From Podocnemis expansa (lineage: Eukaryota > Chordata > Testudines > Podocnemididae), in contig ML681998.1 of NCBI GenBank assembly GCA_007922195.1, forward strand, positions 17,154,204-17,218,203: a DNA stretch of 64,000 nt, in the 5' to 3' direction. The translations under genes and the position numbers were made by a program. Positions 35,645-47,712 of the stretch are shown in pieces. The first letter of the stretch is position 1, and each line of letters opens with the position of its first letter. Below the pieces are notes generated by a model, which was not told the DNA's origin, searched no databases, and worked only from the letters and a program-made list of their open reading frames with translations.

Positions 35645-35810
35645 AGAACACTACAGTTTAAGTCAACACAAGTTACATTGTTCAGAGGCATGAATAAGTC
35701 ATCTCTGCACAACATGATTTATGTTGATTTAAAGGCTGGTATGGACAGCACTGTGTTGGCTGGAAAGCCTCTCCTGCTGACATAGCTACTACCATTTGCT
35801 GTTAACAGAT
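35645..35810. mobile_element. MITE remnant
   Basis: ACTACAGTTTAAGTCAACAC and AAGCCTCTCCTGCTGACATAG resemble a reptile MITE. Ends are not resolved. Confidence 0.4.
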
Positions 35811-36571
35811 TAATTAAATTGACAGAAGACCACTCTCCAATTTAAGATCCTTACTCCAGCGTGTAAAGCAACCTGCTATCCTACACGTTAGGCATAGCAT
35901 ACACCACATTCATCAGTATTATGTGCATGATATTAACATAATACAAATACATTTAAGTATTGTGAGATTATGCTAACCACACATATTACACCCTTCCCTC
36001 AGTTTTGTTCTCCTACGCTAAATATCCCATAAGATTTTGCAAAGCTGAAGTCAGCTTTGGCTCTAGCTGATATGAAATCTGTCAGAAGTCAAGATACATT
36101 TGTTCTATGTCCTAGTACAGGGACCTTCACGGGCAACTGGTTTGAAATGTAATATCAAAAAACAGAGATAAGAAAAGTACAGAACAAAACAGCAAATTTG
36201 AGAACTGTTACAAACTGGTGTGCTGGATTTTAGTGACGTAAAGACAGTTTTGTAACTTGTACAACCATACTATAATTAGCTTAAATGCACATTTCCAAAG
36301 CCACCTACTAGGTAAGGCAAGATAAGAATTGGGCTGTGAGATAAGAATTGCCTCTTGAAGCAGGGTACACATCTCCTTTTTGTATTGTATTATTTTGTCT
36401 TGAGACAGTAATTGCCTGAGTGATGATTCGGTCTTGAACATTTTTAATATAGAACCAATGTAGTCAAAAAACAACCAGCTATGTATTAGCAACACACCCA
36501 CATTGTGGGATCCAGTTACAAAACAGCACTGCCTGATTTTATTCAAACACAGCTTGGTCCTATAGTGTAGG

Positions 36572-37205
36572 CAGGGGTGCCAAAAGTTTTCGTACATGGG
36601 GGCCACAGAGCCTGATTGGTGTGGGCCTATGTGCCGCAAAAATTCCTGCTCCCTAGCCACAGCAGCTGGGACTGGAGCCAGATCCCCACCACTGGATGGA
36701 TCCAGTTCCCCCTGCCCTGCCACCAGCTTCCTGCACATCTCCAACCCCTTTCCAACCCCCCCCCCACGCTGTCAACTTTCCTCAGTCCCCAGTGCGTTCC
36801 CTTACACCCCCACACTGCATTGCCACTTCCCCCAAGTCCCCAAAGCCTCCCCTTACACCACCGCCCTGCATTGCCAGCTTTCGCTGCTCCCTGACCCCCA
36901 TCCCTAAATCCCCCGAAACACCTTGACACTGGCTCCCCCAGGCCAACCCCACTACATCCAGGTCCCTGTTACCTAGCTGCTCTGGTGGCCACACCATTTG
37001 CTGGGATCCAGTCCTGAGCATGCTCTGAGCATGCTCAGGGTGGGAGATTTCAAAACTCCCAGCGTGGACTGGGGCTGCTCCCTGCCGCAGTGCTGGACTT
37101 TTTGTATTTCCAGCACTCTGATCTGGTTAAAATTTTGTATTCTTGGGCCACTGAAAAGTGCATTGTGGGACACGTGGCCTGTGGGCTGCACTTTGGGCAT
37201 CCCTG
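36572..37205. mobile_element. hAT non-autonomous element, family H
   Basis: The element is 634 bp. It begins CAGGGGTGCCAAAAGTT and ends CTTTGGGCATCCCTG. GTGTAGG occurs on both sides. The C-rich interior creates the chance frames seen here. Confidence 0.82.
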
Positions 37206-39678
37206 GTGTAGGCAGAAATGAACCAAGCTCCCAAACAATGCTGAAGACCTGTTAAGGTCCAGAGAGTGATTAAAACTCTATTCAGTGTTATCTTCAATAC
37301 AAATTAAACTGTTTGTAAGCACACTGAGGTGCCCACAAAGTTCATGTGATAAATAAATTTGTAAGGCTAAGTACCATAAGACTCCTTGTTTGTTTTGCTG
37401 AACTAGACTAATATGGCTACCACTCTGGTATCCCGGTGATGACAAGGGTTAGGAATTTAGGGAACCCTCACTGCACAAAAGGCAAGACTCACACCCTTAC
37501 TCCAGCCCCTTTAGATCATGTCAATGAACAGGAGCAGTACAAAAGGGGCTCCTGAATCCATGGTTCTGGCTGAGGGAGAACTCTCCCAAAGCAATGAAGA
37601 CACTACAGAAACTGTTAGGCTGCCTTCCAAGAACCCCCATCACAAGCCCTAGGATAGGTACTCAGAGGCATGCAAGGGATGGGGCCAGAGCATGCAGCTC
37701 TGAACAGCAACAGACCACCACTGATTTAGACAAAGCTGTCTAATTCACACTAGTGTTCACTTCAGCTCCCACAGTGGCCCAGGATCAGAGGGTGAACAGA
37801 TGGCATAAAGTACCTTACCCCTGCTCCACCTAGGTGAAGGGTTTGGTGTCATGCCTCTTCCCAGCACAGCACACGCTCCCACCCTCAGGCACCTGGTCAT
37901 GAGAGTGAGAGTGGGAAAGAGGAGAGGCATCCCCTCTTGGGTCAGATACTGCAGCTACCTCCTCTGCTCAAACTATGGCCCACCTTCTGGAATGTAAACA
38001 ATGCCAACTGTCCCCTGCCCGACTGTTGATCTCCATCTCAAATGCCACAAGGGATAAAGCAGCTAATGCTCTCTAATAGCACAGACTGGTGGGAAGTATA
38101 CTGAACTAAGTCAGGAGATTTGAGATTTGATAATAAATCTGGGAGCAGTTTACAGGTGACCTTTTATAGGTCAAATCACCCCTGCACCTCCGTTTCCCCA
38201 GCTGTAAAAGGGAGACAAATACCACCTTTTGTAGAGCTCTTTCAGGGAGCTTTTATTCTGTACATCCTAAAGAACTAGATAGTACTAAACTGAGTTACTG
38301 AATTTAAGTTTACCTGTGTTTGCTGTGGAAGTCATAGTTTCAGGTTTCTGCCAAGTACCAATTATAATATTAGCATTTATTGGAGGACAAAGCACAGCCA
38401 GTTATTTACCTTGCTTGAATTTTTATTAAGGACCAAATAAGGCACCAGTGGACAGGTTAAGCTGTGTATCTGCTGAAAGGCAACAGGTATGTATTAAGAA
38501 AGAAATTAAAAATAGAAAACCAACCCCAACTGGAATGACCACACTGAGTCACTTGAACTGCATAATACTCAGTTTCCTTGTTTGCTCCTTTAAGTCCACA
38601 CCCCTGTCTCCACTAAACTGTAGGCAATTGTTTCATTTTACATTATTCCTTATCTCCAACATTTATCACAATAATTTTTTTACAATGTCATCTCAACAGA
38701 ATGGCTGCTTTTTCCCCCTACCTCTCTCCCCAGAAAGTTCACCTGTATCTTAAAAGCTTTCAGGTGAAGTAACTCAGACTACCTTAGCCTAAAAAAGGCT
38801 CAAACCCCAAAACTCCATACATTAATTTAACATTTTACATATATGCCATATTATACATCTTCAGCTAACTGCAGTTCAGATAAAAAAACCTATTTATGTA
38901 AAAGCAAATGAAGGAAATAGCATTATAAAACATATTCCCCCTGGAGAGCAGTACAATACTAAGGGAATCTGGGATTAATTTGTTCCTGACATAGTGTGAA
39001 TGGTTATCTTAGATGGAAACAGTCTACTCAGAGAATACATGCTATATTCAGCTTCATAAAACAGAACCAACCACCCACTTTTTTTCTTTGAAGTCCAGGG
39101 TTGGAACTAATGTGAGGTCAGGCCATTGCAGTGATGCAATCACCTTAGTAATTAGTCATCCAATTCTTATTTTAAGCTAATGTTTTAATTTTATTTGTGA
39201 AGACAAGCAAAACCCACTTACCCAAAGGCCAGAAACTTGCCCCAGACTTCAACTTTATATTTTTCTTTTTTTTAAAAAAAGCTTATTTGACAACACCATC
39301 CTTCAGTATTTATTCCACTACTCCTCTCTATATTCCTTAGGCCTTCTTGCTTCTGAAATACATTCATATGTTGATTCTCACAATCACATAAAACAGCTCA
39401 TATTTAAAAAGGGACATTGCCCCATCCAGATCTTTCTCTGAATTGCTGCTACCATCAGTAGTAAAATGTCTTTTGGATTGCAATAATATCAGCTGCCCCC
39501 TCACCACAGCACATAACAGTTTATCAGTACAAGAACCCAGAACATAACTAAGATCTTGAATAGACTAGCCAGGAATTCTCCATCAAAATGCTTTTTTTGA
39601 TGGAAAAAAGCAATCTCTGCACAGCTTCCCCTGGGAAAGCTGAGTTTACTGAATATTTCTGAATTTTCCATTGCTAAA
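37206..39678. other. SNX31 intron with MIR-like SINE
   Basis: 38120-38270 resembles MIR (GAGTTTGAGATTTG-like lead, CTCCGTTTCCCCAGCTGTAA core). 37395-37435 is a piece of the SINE-like repeat seen at 13985. The rest is unassigned. Confidence 0.45.
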
Positions 39679-39972
39679 CAGAGGTGTCGCTGGCACCTGG
39701 CACATGGGGCCCGTGCTCCAAATCCCGGCACCAGTGCCCTGGGTCCTGGCCGGGCCCCTGGCTCTCCCAGTCTCCAGCCAGATCAGGCCGGAGATCCGGG
39801 GCCTGGCTGCCTGCGGCAGCAGCCACTACTACTTCCGGCCCCTTCCTAGGCTGGGTGGTCCTGCGGCCGCGGCTGCCACTCCCTACCCTGCCAGCCAGGG
39901 GCATGGCCTGTGGTCAGAGGGTGGGGCCTGAGCCGGTGCCCCGGGTCCTTCCCCACAGCAGCGATGCTCCTG
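39679..39972. mobile_element. GC-rich hAT element, family C, copy 2
   Basis: The element is 294 bp. It begins CAGAGGTGTCGCT and ends AGCGATGCTCCTG, with a perfect 8-bp duplication, TTGCTAAA. Confidence 0.93.
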
Positions 39973-42900
39973 TTGCTAAATCAAAACCAAAAAACATTTC
40001 ACTTTGGGCAGGGTCAATATTAATATGCATCACCTGAGCTGATGCAATGCCTCATTAGGATTGTAGTTCTGGCGCCTCATACCCCCATTATCCTCTCTGA
40101 CCCATGATGCACACAGCAGTCTCTCTTCTGGTTGAGCTGCTCCAGTGCATTATGGGCTGGGCTTCCTGTCTGGGACCCTCATATGGGAGAAGGGAGGCAA
40201 GAGGCACCCCAACTGCAGTCCCATGAAGCAGCAGATCTCAACCACTGTCAGGACATTAGTGTGTTGCTATACAGCAGTAGGTGTATCAAGGAGAGCCGGG
40301 GAGATGTCTGGATTTGGCCTCGGAGGCGTGCTCTGGTGTGTCCTGTAAGGTCACAAAATACCACCAAGCATGTTGCAAACTGCAAAAGGTTAAGAACCAG
40401 CTGCTCAAGGAACACACAATAAAGTCAAACCAGTCCAAAAGAATAGTAAATGTTTTGCCATTTCCAGATCACATATTTTCAGAATGTTGCATTAAAAAAT
40501 TTAACTGTTAATCCTGATTCAGTATGAAAATCTTTGAAATATCAAAATTTACTGTATAATGGAACTTATGAGAATAGTAGAGCAGCTCAGATCAAAGTTT
40601 CATGGATTTTTAGGCTAGGAGAGACTGCTAGATTATCTAGTCTGACCTTCCATATAATCACAGGCAGTTAAATGTCACCCAAATACTCCTATATCGAGTC
40701 CAATTAATTTAGTTACATTTAAGCACCTCAGGCCTCAGAAGGCTTAATTATTATGTGCCACAGGCAGAGAAGAGAAAGAAAGATGCCACCTAGGACCCTG
40801 CTGTAGCAGGGAACTGATAAGGTGAGATACAGCGGGCAATCCACACTGCAAAGAAAGCAACCTGCTCCGCAAGATCCCTGATAATCTAACCTGGGGGCAA
40901 ATTTTTTTTCAACTACAAATCCAGTAACCAATCTATCCCACACACTGGAATCAAGAGACATACCTGCCAAGCCTCTGAAAAACAAGATTCTCTGTATCAC
41001 TTCAAAGCACTGGTCCTTCCTGTTCAGTGTCTCATCTCCAGATGTGGCCAGTCTCTGATGCTTCTGAGGAAGGCCAAAAAACAAAGGCTAGACTATATCT
41101 GGCCAGTTGTGCATTTGGGGGGTGGAGGGGAGATCCTTCCTGACCCATGAGGTGACCAACACATTTTGAAGCACAAGATTTGTTTATAGTCATTGTCTTA
41201 ACACAGAACTGTATTATGAGCATGCTGAAGGTCACGCTTGCAGTCCTGTCCTCCCCATGGCCCACAAGGGAAAGGAAGAGAGATGAACCAGGGAGATTCC
41301 CAGGCTGGAAGGGAGAACTATGGATTCCAGACAATCTCTCCCCTTTTGTGGGCTTAGAATTCCCCCCAACAGTGGGATTAAATCACAAATTCTACAAAGA
41401 TCTCATGGGAAAGATGGTGGTGAATTTGCCACCTGCCCTTGTAAACATTTCCAACATTCAATTATCTTCACTGTTTGGAACTAATGGCTTAATTCAGTGC
41501 TGACTTCAGGTTCAGCCACTGAGTTTGTCATGTCCATCAATACTACCGAAAACCACCTCTCACCATACTGCAAGATCTCTTTTCCGTATGTATGAACCTA
41601 CACACAGTGATCAAGTCACTTGTCAGCCTTTTTCTTCAGCTGAGCTTTTTAAGCCTCACATTGAAAGGGTTCTTTTCCAGTCCCTGGATCACATTTGTGG
41701 ACCTCCTTCAAACTTTTCAGTATTTTCACCTCCTTAAAATGTTATGATTACTGCTCCCCAACTACTGGATATTCTCCCTTTTATACATCCCCAGACCACA
41801 CTAGCTCATTTTGCCACTGCGCTCTCATGTTGAGAAAATTATCTGCCACAATCCCTAAATCTTCTCTGAGTCACTGCTTTCCAAGACAGTCTCTCATCCA
41901 GAAGGCACACCATGCATTCATTGCTTCCAGGGGTATTACCCTGTGGTGGGCTGTATTAAAAATTATTTTGTTATATCATGACAGTGTAACCAGGTGAGTT
42001 CACTCTAACCACCACCTCTCCTCCTTTTTCCAATTTTTATACCCATCTTTGCATCGTTTGCAAACTTGACAACAAATTTTTCTCTCTCTGTTTAGCTCAC
42101 TGATAAAAATATCAAAGTGAACATGGATCCCAATTCTTTTTGGTTTAGGAAAGTATGGTATTTTCAGACAAGGGTCAAATCTTCAAAAGGAGCCTCAGCC
42201 TGGCCTCTGTTAGCATCCATGAAGACGCCCAAACACTCAAGCCAACGCTAGTGCAAGCAGGTGACTGAATCTGCATGTGTTAATTTCACTGCTTGTTTGC
42301 AAAAATGATACAAGTGTTTGTGAAAGCAGAGAGTTTACATGCTCATTGACGCCATGTGCTGAGAACATGGCCAAATGCTGCCCTTGTCAGAACAGTCGAT
42401 AAGATGCTTGATATTGTTTGGAGATGCTGCAGCCACATTACACCATTGTCTACCCTGTACTCCCAACAGGCTGAAGCTACAGATATTTTATGACACACAC
42501 TCCTTGGCCTTGGATTTACTCTGAGACGGAAAACAATGTCTCATAAGATTCTTCCAAAAAAGCACAAGTCAGGAATGCTGATTTATCTGTTGTCAAACAT
42601 TGCTTTGCTCTGTTGGTTCCATCAAGTACTCAAGGAACTTTTAACCTCTTCTTTGAGAGATGCTTTATTCCATTTACTTACACTAAAGAATGCTGTTTAT
42701 CTGGTATAATACAAGAACGGACTATGCTCTTCATTCATGAAAGAGAACAGGCCAGCTGCACCAGATGAATTGGGGGAAGAGGGAAATTCACACACACCCT
42801 CACACACCTGTTTGCAGAGTAAGTCAGGAAAAGATACCACTACTGCTCTTCTCCGAAGATGTTGAGCAGGGATGAAGATTAGGGCTAGGTACTAATTTTT

Positions 42901-43516
42901 CAATGAATTAGTTTCATTAGAAAATACAGACTTTTAAAAACAAAAATAAAACACAAAATGGTGTTTAAAAGGTACATTTTGATGAAACTCTCCCTGGGAA
43001 AGTCTCTTTGGTGCAGGGTGGAAATTCTGAACAAAATGAATGCACTCATTCAAGAATAGCCAACAGGGTGCTGGTTAGGGTTCAAGTCCATGGACTACAA
43101 GCTTCAAACCAGGCAGAACTGGCACTTGAACGTGGGTCTTCAGTATCCCAAGTGAATGCCCTTAGGCACTGGGCCCTAAAGGCATTCAAATAGGAGAGCT
43201 ACACTGAGAGTGCTATTCCACCCTGTATAAACAAGCATTAATTAGGCAAGAGAGTGAGTCTATAGCTCCATTCCCCTGATGTGCAGGAAACCCAGGGTCA
43301 ATTCCTTAACTAAATCAAGCAGGAGAAAAATATTGGCTATTCTGGAGGGCGGTCTCAATCTCAGCTGAAGGAGCTGGTCTAATAGCTTTGTCTGTAGATT
43401 TATAGACTCAAACTGAGGTCAGAAGGGACCAATATGATCATTGAGTGTGACTTCCCACACAATGCAGGCCACAGAACTTCACCCACCGACTCCTGAAATA
43501 AACCTATGAATAAACC
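39973..43516. other. SNX31 intron with old repeats
   Basis: 40595-40715 and 43395-43505 share a repeat (GGTCAGAAGGGACCAATATG-like, then GGCCACAGAACTTCACCCAC), typical of turtle CR1-associated sequence. 41570-42140 looks like another old interspersed repeat. No exon recognised. Confidence 0.4.
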
Positions 43517-44090
43517 CAGGGGTTCTCAACCTTTTCTTCTTTCATGACACAGTTGGCAGTGAAGGACAAACAAGGCAACACAGCAGCACCCTCCTACCCT
43601 CACTAGTGTTTTCATCAGCAGCACAAAAACCAGGAGCTCCTCTACCAGAGAAAAAATGCTGCTACCAGTAGTTTCAGCGGCAGCTTTTTTCCCCCCGCTG
43701 TTGACCCTGGTCTCTGCTACCTCTCACTGCTGCAGGGGGTTTCCACAGCAGCAATGACTCCTCCTCCCACCAAAAGACGCCTGCTACTTCCCTTGACCCC
43801 AGCCACCACTTCCCTGGAACCCTACTCCAGTCCCCAATGATACTTCTTCTCACTCGACCTCCCCCACCACTGCTTCTTCGCCCTCTCTGTCCCCCCCATC
43901 ACTTCCCCCAACCCCTGCAGACAAAGCTGTAATGCTCTTGAGAGCCCCCCACAGCCTCAGTAGTGCCCCCAGTCCTAGCACTATCACTACCACTTCCCCT
44001 TGCTCTGCATGAGGGCTGGGAGTAGTATAGCCACCAATTTTTGATGACACACCTTCTGGCTCATTGCAACAGAGCAATTGAGAACCATTG
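43517..44090. mobile_element. hAT non-autonomous element
   Basis: The element is 574 bp. It begins CAGGGGTTCTCAACCTTTT and ends AATTGAGAACCATTG. No target duplication was seen. Confidence 0.7.
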
Positions 44091-44676
44091 CTCTTACCTA
44101 TGACTTCCATATACACCTGTATAAACAGTTATTTAATTGGTTTTCCTTCTCAACTTAGAACTACATTATTTTGAGGAAAGGACGCACGACAGCAGCCCTC
44201 GGTGATGGAAGGTCACGTTAGGGACTGCTTAGAGAAATTGGATGTGCACAAATCTATGGGGCTGGATGAACTGCATCTGAGGGTACTGAGGAAGTTGGCC
44301 AATGTGATTGCACGGCCGCTAACCATTATCTTTGAAAACTCATGGTGAATGGGGGAGGTTCCAGATGATTGGAAAAAGGCAAATATAGTGCCTGTCTTTA
44401 AGAAAGGGAAAGAGGAGGACCTGAGGAACTGCAGACCAAATTAGCCTCACCTCAATCCCTGGAAAAAAATCATGGAGCAGGTCCTCAAAGAATCCATTCT
44501 GAAACACTTGGAGGAAAATAGAATGATCAGGAACAGTCAGTGTGTATTCACCAACCTGATTGCCTTCTATGATGAGAAGACAGGATATGTGGATGTGGGA
44601 CTAGCTGTCAATGTGATACGCCTCAACTTCAGCAAAGCTTTTGATACGGTTTCCCGGAGCATTCTTGTCAGCAAGT

Positions 44677-45167
44677 CAGGGGTGTCGCTGGGGTGGGGAA
44701 AGACCCGGGGCACGGGCCTGGCCCCGCCCCCGGAGGGCAGGCCCCACCCCCAGCCAAAAGGCCACACCCCCGGCCCGGGATGGGGCCAGGGGGAGGCCGC
44801 GGCGCCACCGCCGCCAGCTGGGCCGTGCTGCTGTGCAGCGCGGCTCAGCCTAGCCTGGCCCAGCCCGGCCTCCAGCGGCCGCTTACGACCACACCGGGCC
44901 AGGCTAGGCTGAGCCGCGCCGCACGACAGCGAGGGCTAGCTGGCGGCAGCGGCGTGGCCACCCCCTGGCCCTATCCCAGGCCAGGGGGCAGGGCCTGCCG
45001 GGCGGCCAGAGAGGCCCCGGATCCCTGGCCGGAGACGCGGTCGCCGTGGCCGCGGACCGCCAGCGATCGGGCCCCGGATCCCCGGCCCGATTGGGCCGGA
45101 GACCTGGGGCACCAGCGTTGGGACCCGGAGCACGTGCCCCGTGTGCCCAGCGCTAGCGACGCCACTG
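44677..45167. mobile_element. GC-rich hAT element, family C, copy 3 (inside CR1)
   Basis: The element is 491 bp. It begins CAGGGGTGTCGCT and ends AGCGACGCCACTG, with a perfect 8-bp duplication, CAGCAAGT. The interior has long inverted GC-rich segments around GGCTCAGCCTAGCCTGGCC. Confidence 0.95.
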
Positions 45168-45402
45168 CAGCAAGTTAACAAAGGATGGTTTGGATGAATG
45201 GACCGTAAGGTGGAAAGAAAGCTGGCTAGCTCATCAGGCTCAGCAGGCAGTGATCAATAGGTCAATGTCTAGATGGCAACCAGTAATTAGTGCAGTGCCC
45301 CAAGGGTCCTGGGGCCAGTCTGTTCAACATCTTCATTAATACTCTGGGTGATGGGGTAGATTGCGCGCTCAGTAAATTCATGGATGACACCAAGCTGGTA
45401 GG

Positions 45403-46240
45403 CAGGGGCGTCGCTGGGGTGGGGAGAGACCCGGGGCACAGGCCCAGCCCCTGCCCCCAGAGGGCAGGCCCCACCCAGAAGGCCACGCCCCCTGGCCCGG
45501 GATACAGCCAGGGGGAAGCCACGCTGCCGCCGGCAGCTAGGCTGCGGTGCGGCGCGGCACAGCGAAGCATGGCCTGGCCTGGCCCGAAGCGGCTGCTGGA
45601 GGCCAGGCCCGCGGCCGCAGCCCTGGATCCCCGGCCAGGGACGGGGCCACCGTGGTCGCGGCCGCAGCCAGGCCCCGGATCCCCAGCAGGGGACGGGGCC
45701 GCTGCGGTAGCCAGCCGGGCTCCAGATCCCCGGCCAGGGACAGGGCTGCTGCGGCTGCATGCGGCCAGCCGGGCCCTGGATCCCCAGCTTGGCCTCCGGT
45801 GGCCGCGGTGACCCCATCCCTGGCCGGGGATCTGGGACCCGGCCAGCTGCCCGCAGCTGCAGCGGCCCCGTCGCCCGCTGGGGATCCGGGACCTGGCCGC
45901 CGATGGCTGTGGCCACGTCCCCGGCCTGGGATCCAGGTCCTGGCTGTGGCCACGGGACCAGCCTCCAGTGGCCACTTCTGGCCAGGCCAGGCCGTGCCGT
46001 GTCGCGGCCTCGCTGCCAGCAGCGGCGCAGCCACCCCCTGGCCCTATCACTGGCCAGGAGCCGGGGCCTGCCAGGTGACCAACTAGGCCTTGGATCCCTG
46101 GCTAGAGACACGGCCACCGCAGCCACAGACCACCACGGATTGGGCTCCGGATCTCCGGCCCAATCAGGCCGGAGATCCATGGCACCAGCGTTGGGACCCG
46201 GGGCACGTGCCCTGGGTGCCCAACGCTAGCAACGCCACTG
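45403..46240. mobile_element. GC-rich hAT element, family C, copy 4 (inside CR1)
   Basis: The element is 838 bp. It begins CAGGGGCGTCGCT and ends AGCAACGCCACTG. Flanks are CTGGTAGG and CTGGTAAG (7 of 8). The interior is built of repeated units around GGATCCCCGGCCAGGGA, giving long chance frames of up to 297 codons. Confidence 0.93.
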
Positions 46241-46763
46241 CTGGTAAGGGTGAATGGTAAACATGCTGGAGGGCAGTGATAGGATTTAGGGAGACCTAGA
46301 CAATTTGGAGCATTGGCCCAAATGAAATCTTAGAGGTTCAATAAGAATAAGTGCAAAGTCCTGCACTTCGGACAGAAAAATTCCACGTACTGCTACAGGC
46401 TGGGGACTGATTGGCTAAGAAGCAGCACTGTAGAGAGGGACCTGGGGGTTATGGTGGATAGGAAGCTGGATATGAGTCAACAGTGTACTCTGGTTGCCAA
46501 AAAGGCCAATGGCATATTGGGCTGCATCAGTGAGGAGTGTTGCCAGCAGATCGAGGGATGTGATTATTCCCCTCTATTTGGCACTGGTGAGGCCACATCT
46601 GGAATACTGTGTCCAGTTGTGGGCTCCACACTACAGAAGGGAGGTTGACAAATTAGAAAGAGTCCAGTGGAGGGCAACAAAAGTGATTGGGGGTTGGGGC
46701 ACATGATTTATGAGGAGAGACTGAAGGAACTAGGCTTATTTTCTGCAAAAGAGAAGACTGAGG

Positions 46764-46967
46764 TGTAGTGATATTCTTGTAGAAGGCTGTGAATTTAGAG
46801 ACACTCCCTAGCATGGGCCAGTGTTGTGTAAATTGGGAGACGTGCCCCAGAGAAGATCTAACATGGCTGCTTCCAGGTACGCACCTGGATACCTGTCTGT
46901 ATGATTAAAGTTCTATTCCTTACTCATTCAGTAGTATCGTCTTTAATGAACCCTCAAGATCATTACA
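46764..46967. mobile_element. Solo LTR inside CR1
   Basis: The element is 204 bp. It begins TGTAGTGAT and ends ATCATTACA, with a perfect 5-bp duplication, TGAGG, on both sides. The inverted ends and 5-bp duplication fit an LTR retroelement that recombined to a single LTR. There is no coding content. Confidence 0.85.
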
Positions 46968-47411
46968 TGAGGGAGAATTTAATAGCAGCCTTCAACCAAA
47001 GAGGAGGGAGCTAGGCTGTTTTCAGTAGTAACAGAGGACAGAACAAAGAGCAATGGCTTCAAGTTGTAGCTAGGGAGGAAGGCTGAGGTTGGATATTAGG
47101 AGAAACTTTCTCACTAGGAGAGTTGTGACGCATCGGAATGGGTTACCTAGGGAGGTGGTGGAATCTCCATCTTTGGAAACATTTAAATTCGAGTTAGACA
47201 TAATCCTGGCTGGGATGATTTAGTGGGAGTGGTCCTGCTTTTAGCAGGGGGATGGACTAGATAACCTCATGAGGTTCCTTCCATCACTATGATTTAACTA
47301 TGGAACATGCTTTTCTTTCAAATGGTCTCTCCTCTCATAAATGCTGTATGTTTTATGCTATAAACTGGGTTTAAATAGGATTAAAGAATCACATACCTCA
47401 CACATATCATA

Positions 47412-47712
47412 GGGTATGTCCACACTACAGGCTTAAGTCAACTTAAGCAACTCCGCAGCTACATTTGGAGTTTTTTAAGTCGACTTAAGTGCTTGCCTAA
47501 GTCAACTTAATAACTCCTGCCCTTAAAGTAGACTTCATTAAGTTGACTCAACACGTAGCTAGGGTCATCTACACTGTAAGCTTTGTTAAGTCAGCTTAGT
47601 GAAGTCAACTTAACAGAGCCCTCCAGTGTAGACGTACCCTTTAAGTAGCCTTTCTTAAGCTGACTTGACTGTTAAGCCAACTTAACAGAGCCCTCCAGTG
47701 TAGACGTAGCCG
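47412..47712. mobile_element. Palindrome-rich MITE, AAGTCAACTT core
   Basis: It begins GGGTATGTCCACACTAC. The right end occurs twice in tandem: CTCCAGTGTAGACGTACCC at about 47621-47639, and CTCCAGTGTAGACGTAGCC at about 47692-47710. Confidence 0.78.

Larger units (their letters stand above)
44190..47305 (+). mobile_element. CR1 LINE, 3' part, split by three insertions
   Basis: CR1 pieces are 44190-44676, 45176-45402, 46249-46763 and 46973-47305. RT fragments read NVIARPLTIIFENSW, GEVPDDWKKANIVPVFKKGK (both near 44300-44410), YVDVGLAVNVIRLNFSKAFD, and after the first hAT insertion WQPVISAVPQGSGASLFNIF and LSKFMDDTKLV. The last two hold the conserved PQG and the altered MDD catalytic box. The tail includes [20 protein letters not shown] and the typical 3' UTR ending near TTCCATCACTATGATTTAAC. 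Internal stops show it is dead. Confidence 0.9.

Noticed and set aside
36208..36929. Pro- or Gly-rich frames of 76-178 codons
   Set aside because: They fall in or run across the C-rich hAT element 36572-37205; there is no protein similarity.
45262..46229. Several 150-300 codon frames on both strands
   Set aside because: All lie in the GC-rich hAT element at 45403-46240, where stop codons are rare by composition; they have no domain pattern.
44680..46240. CpG-island-like promoter
   Set aside because: The GC-rich blocks coincide exactly with two hAT elements inside CR1, each with target duplications.
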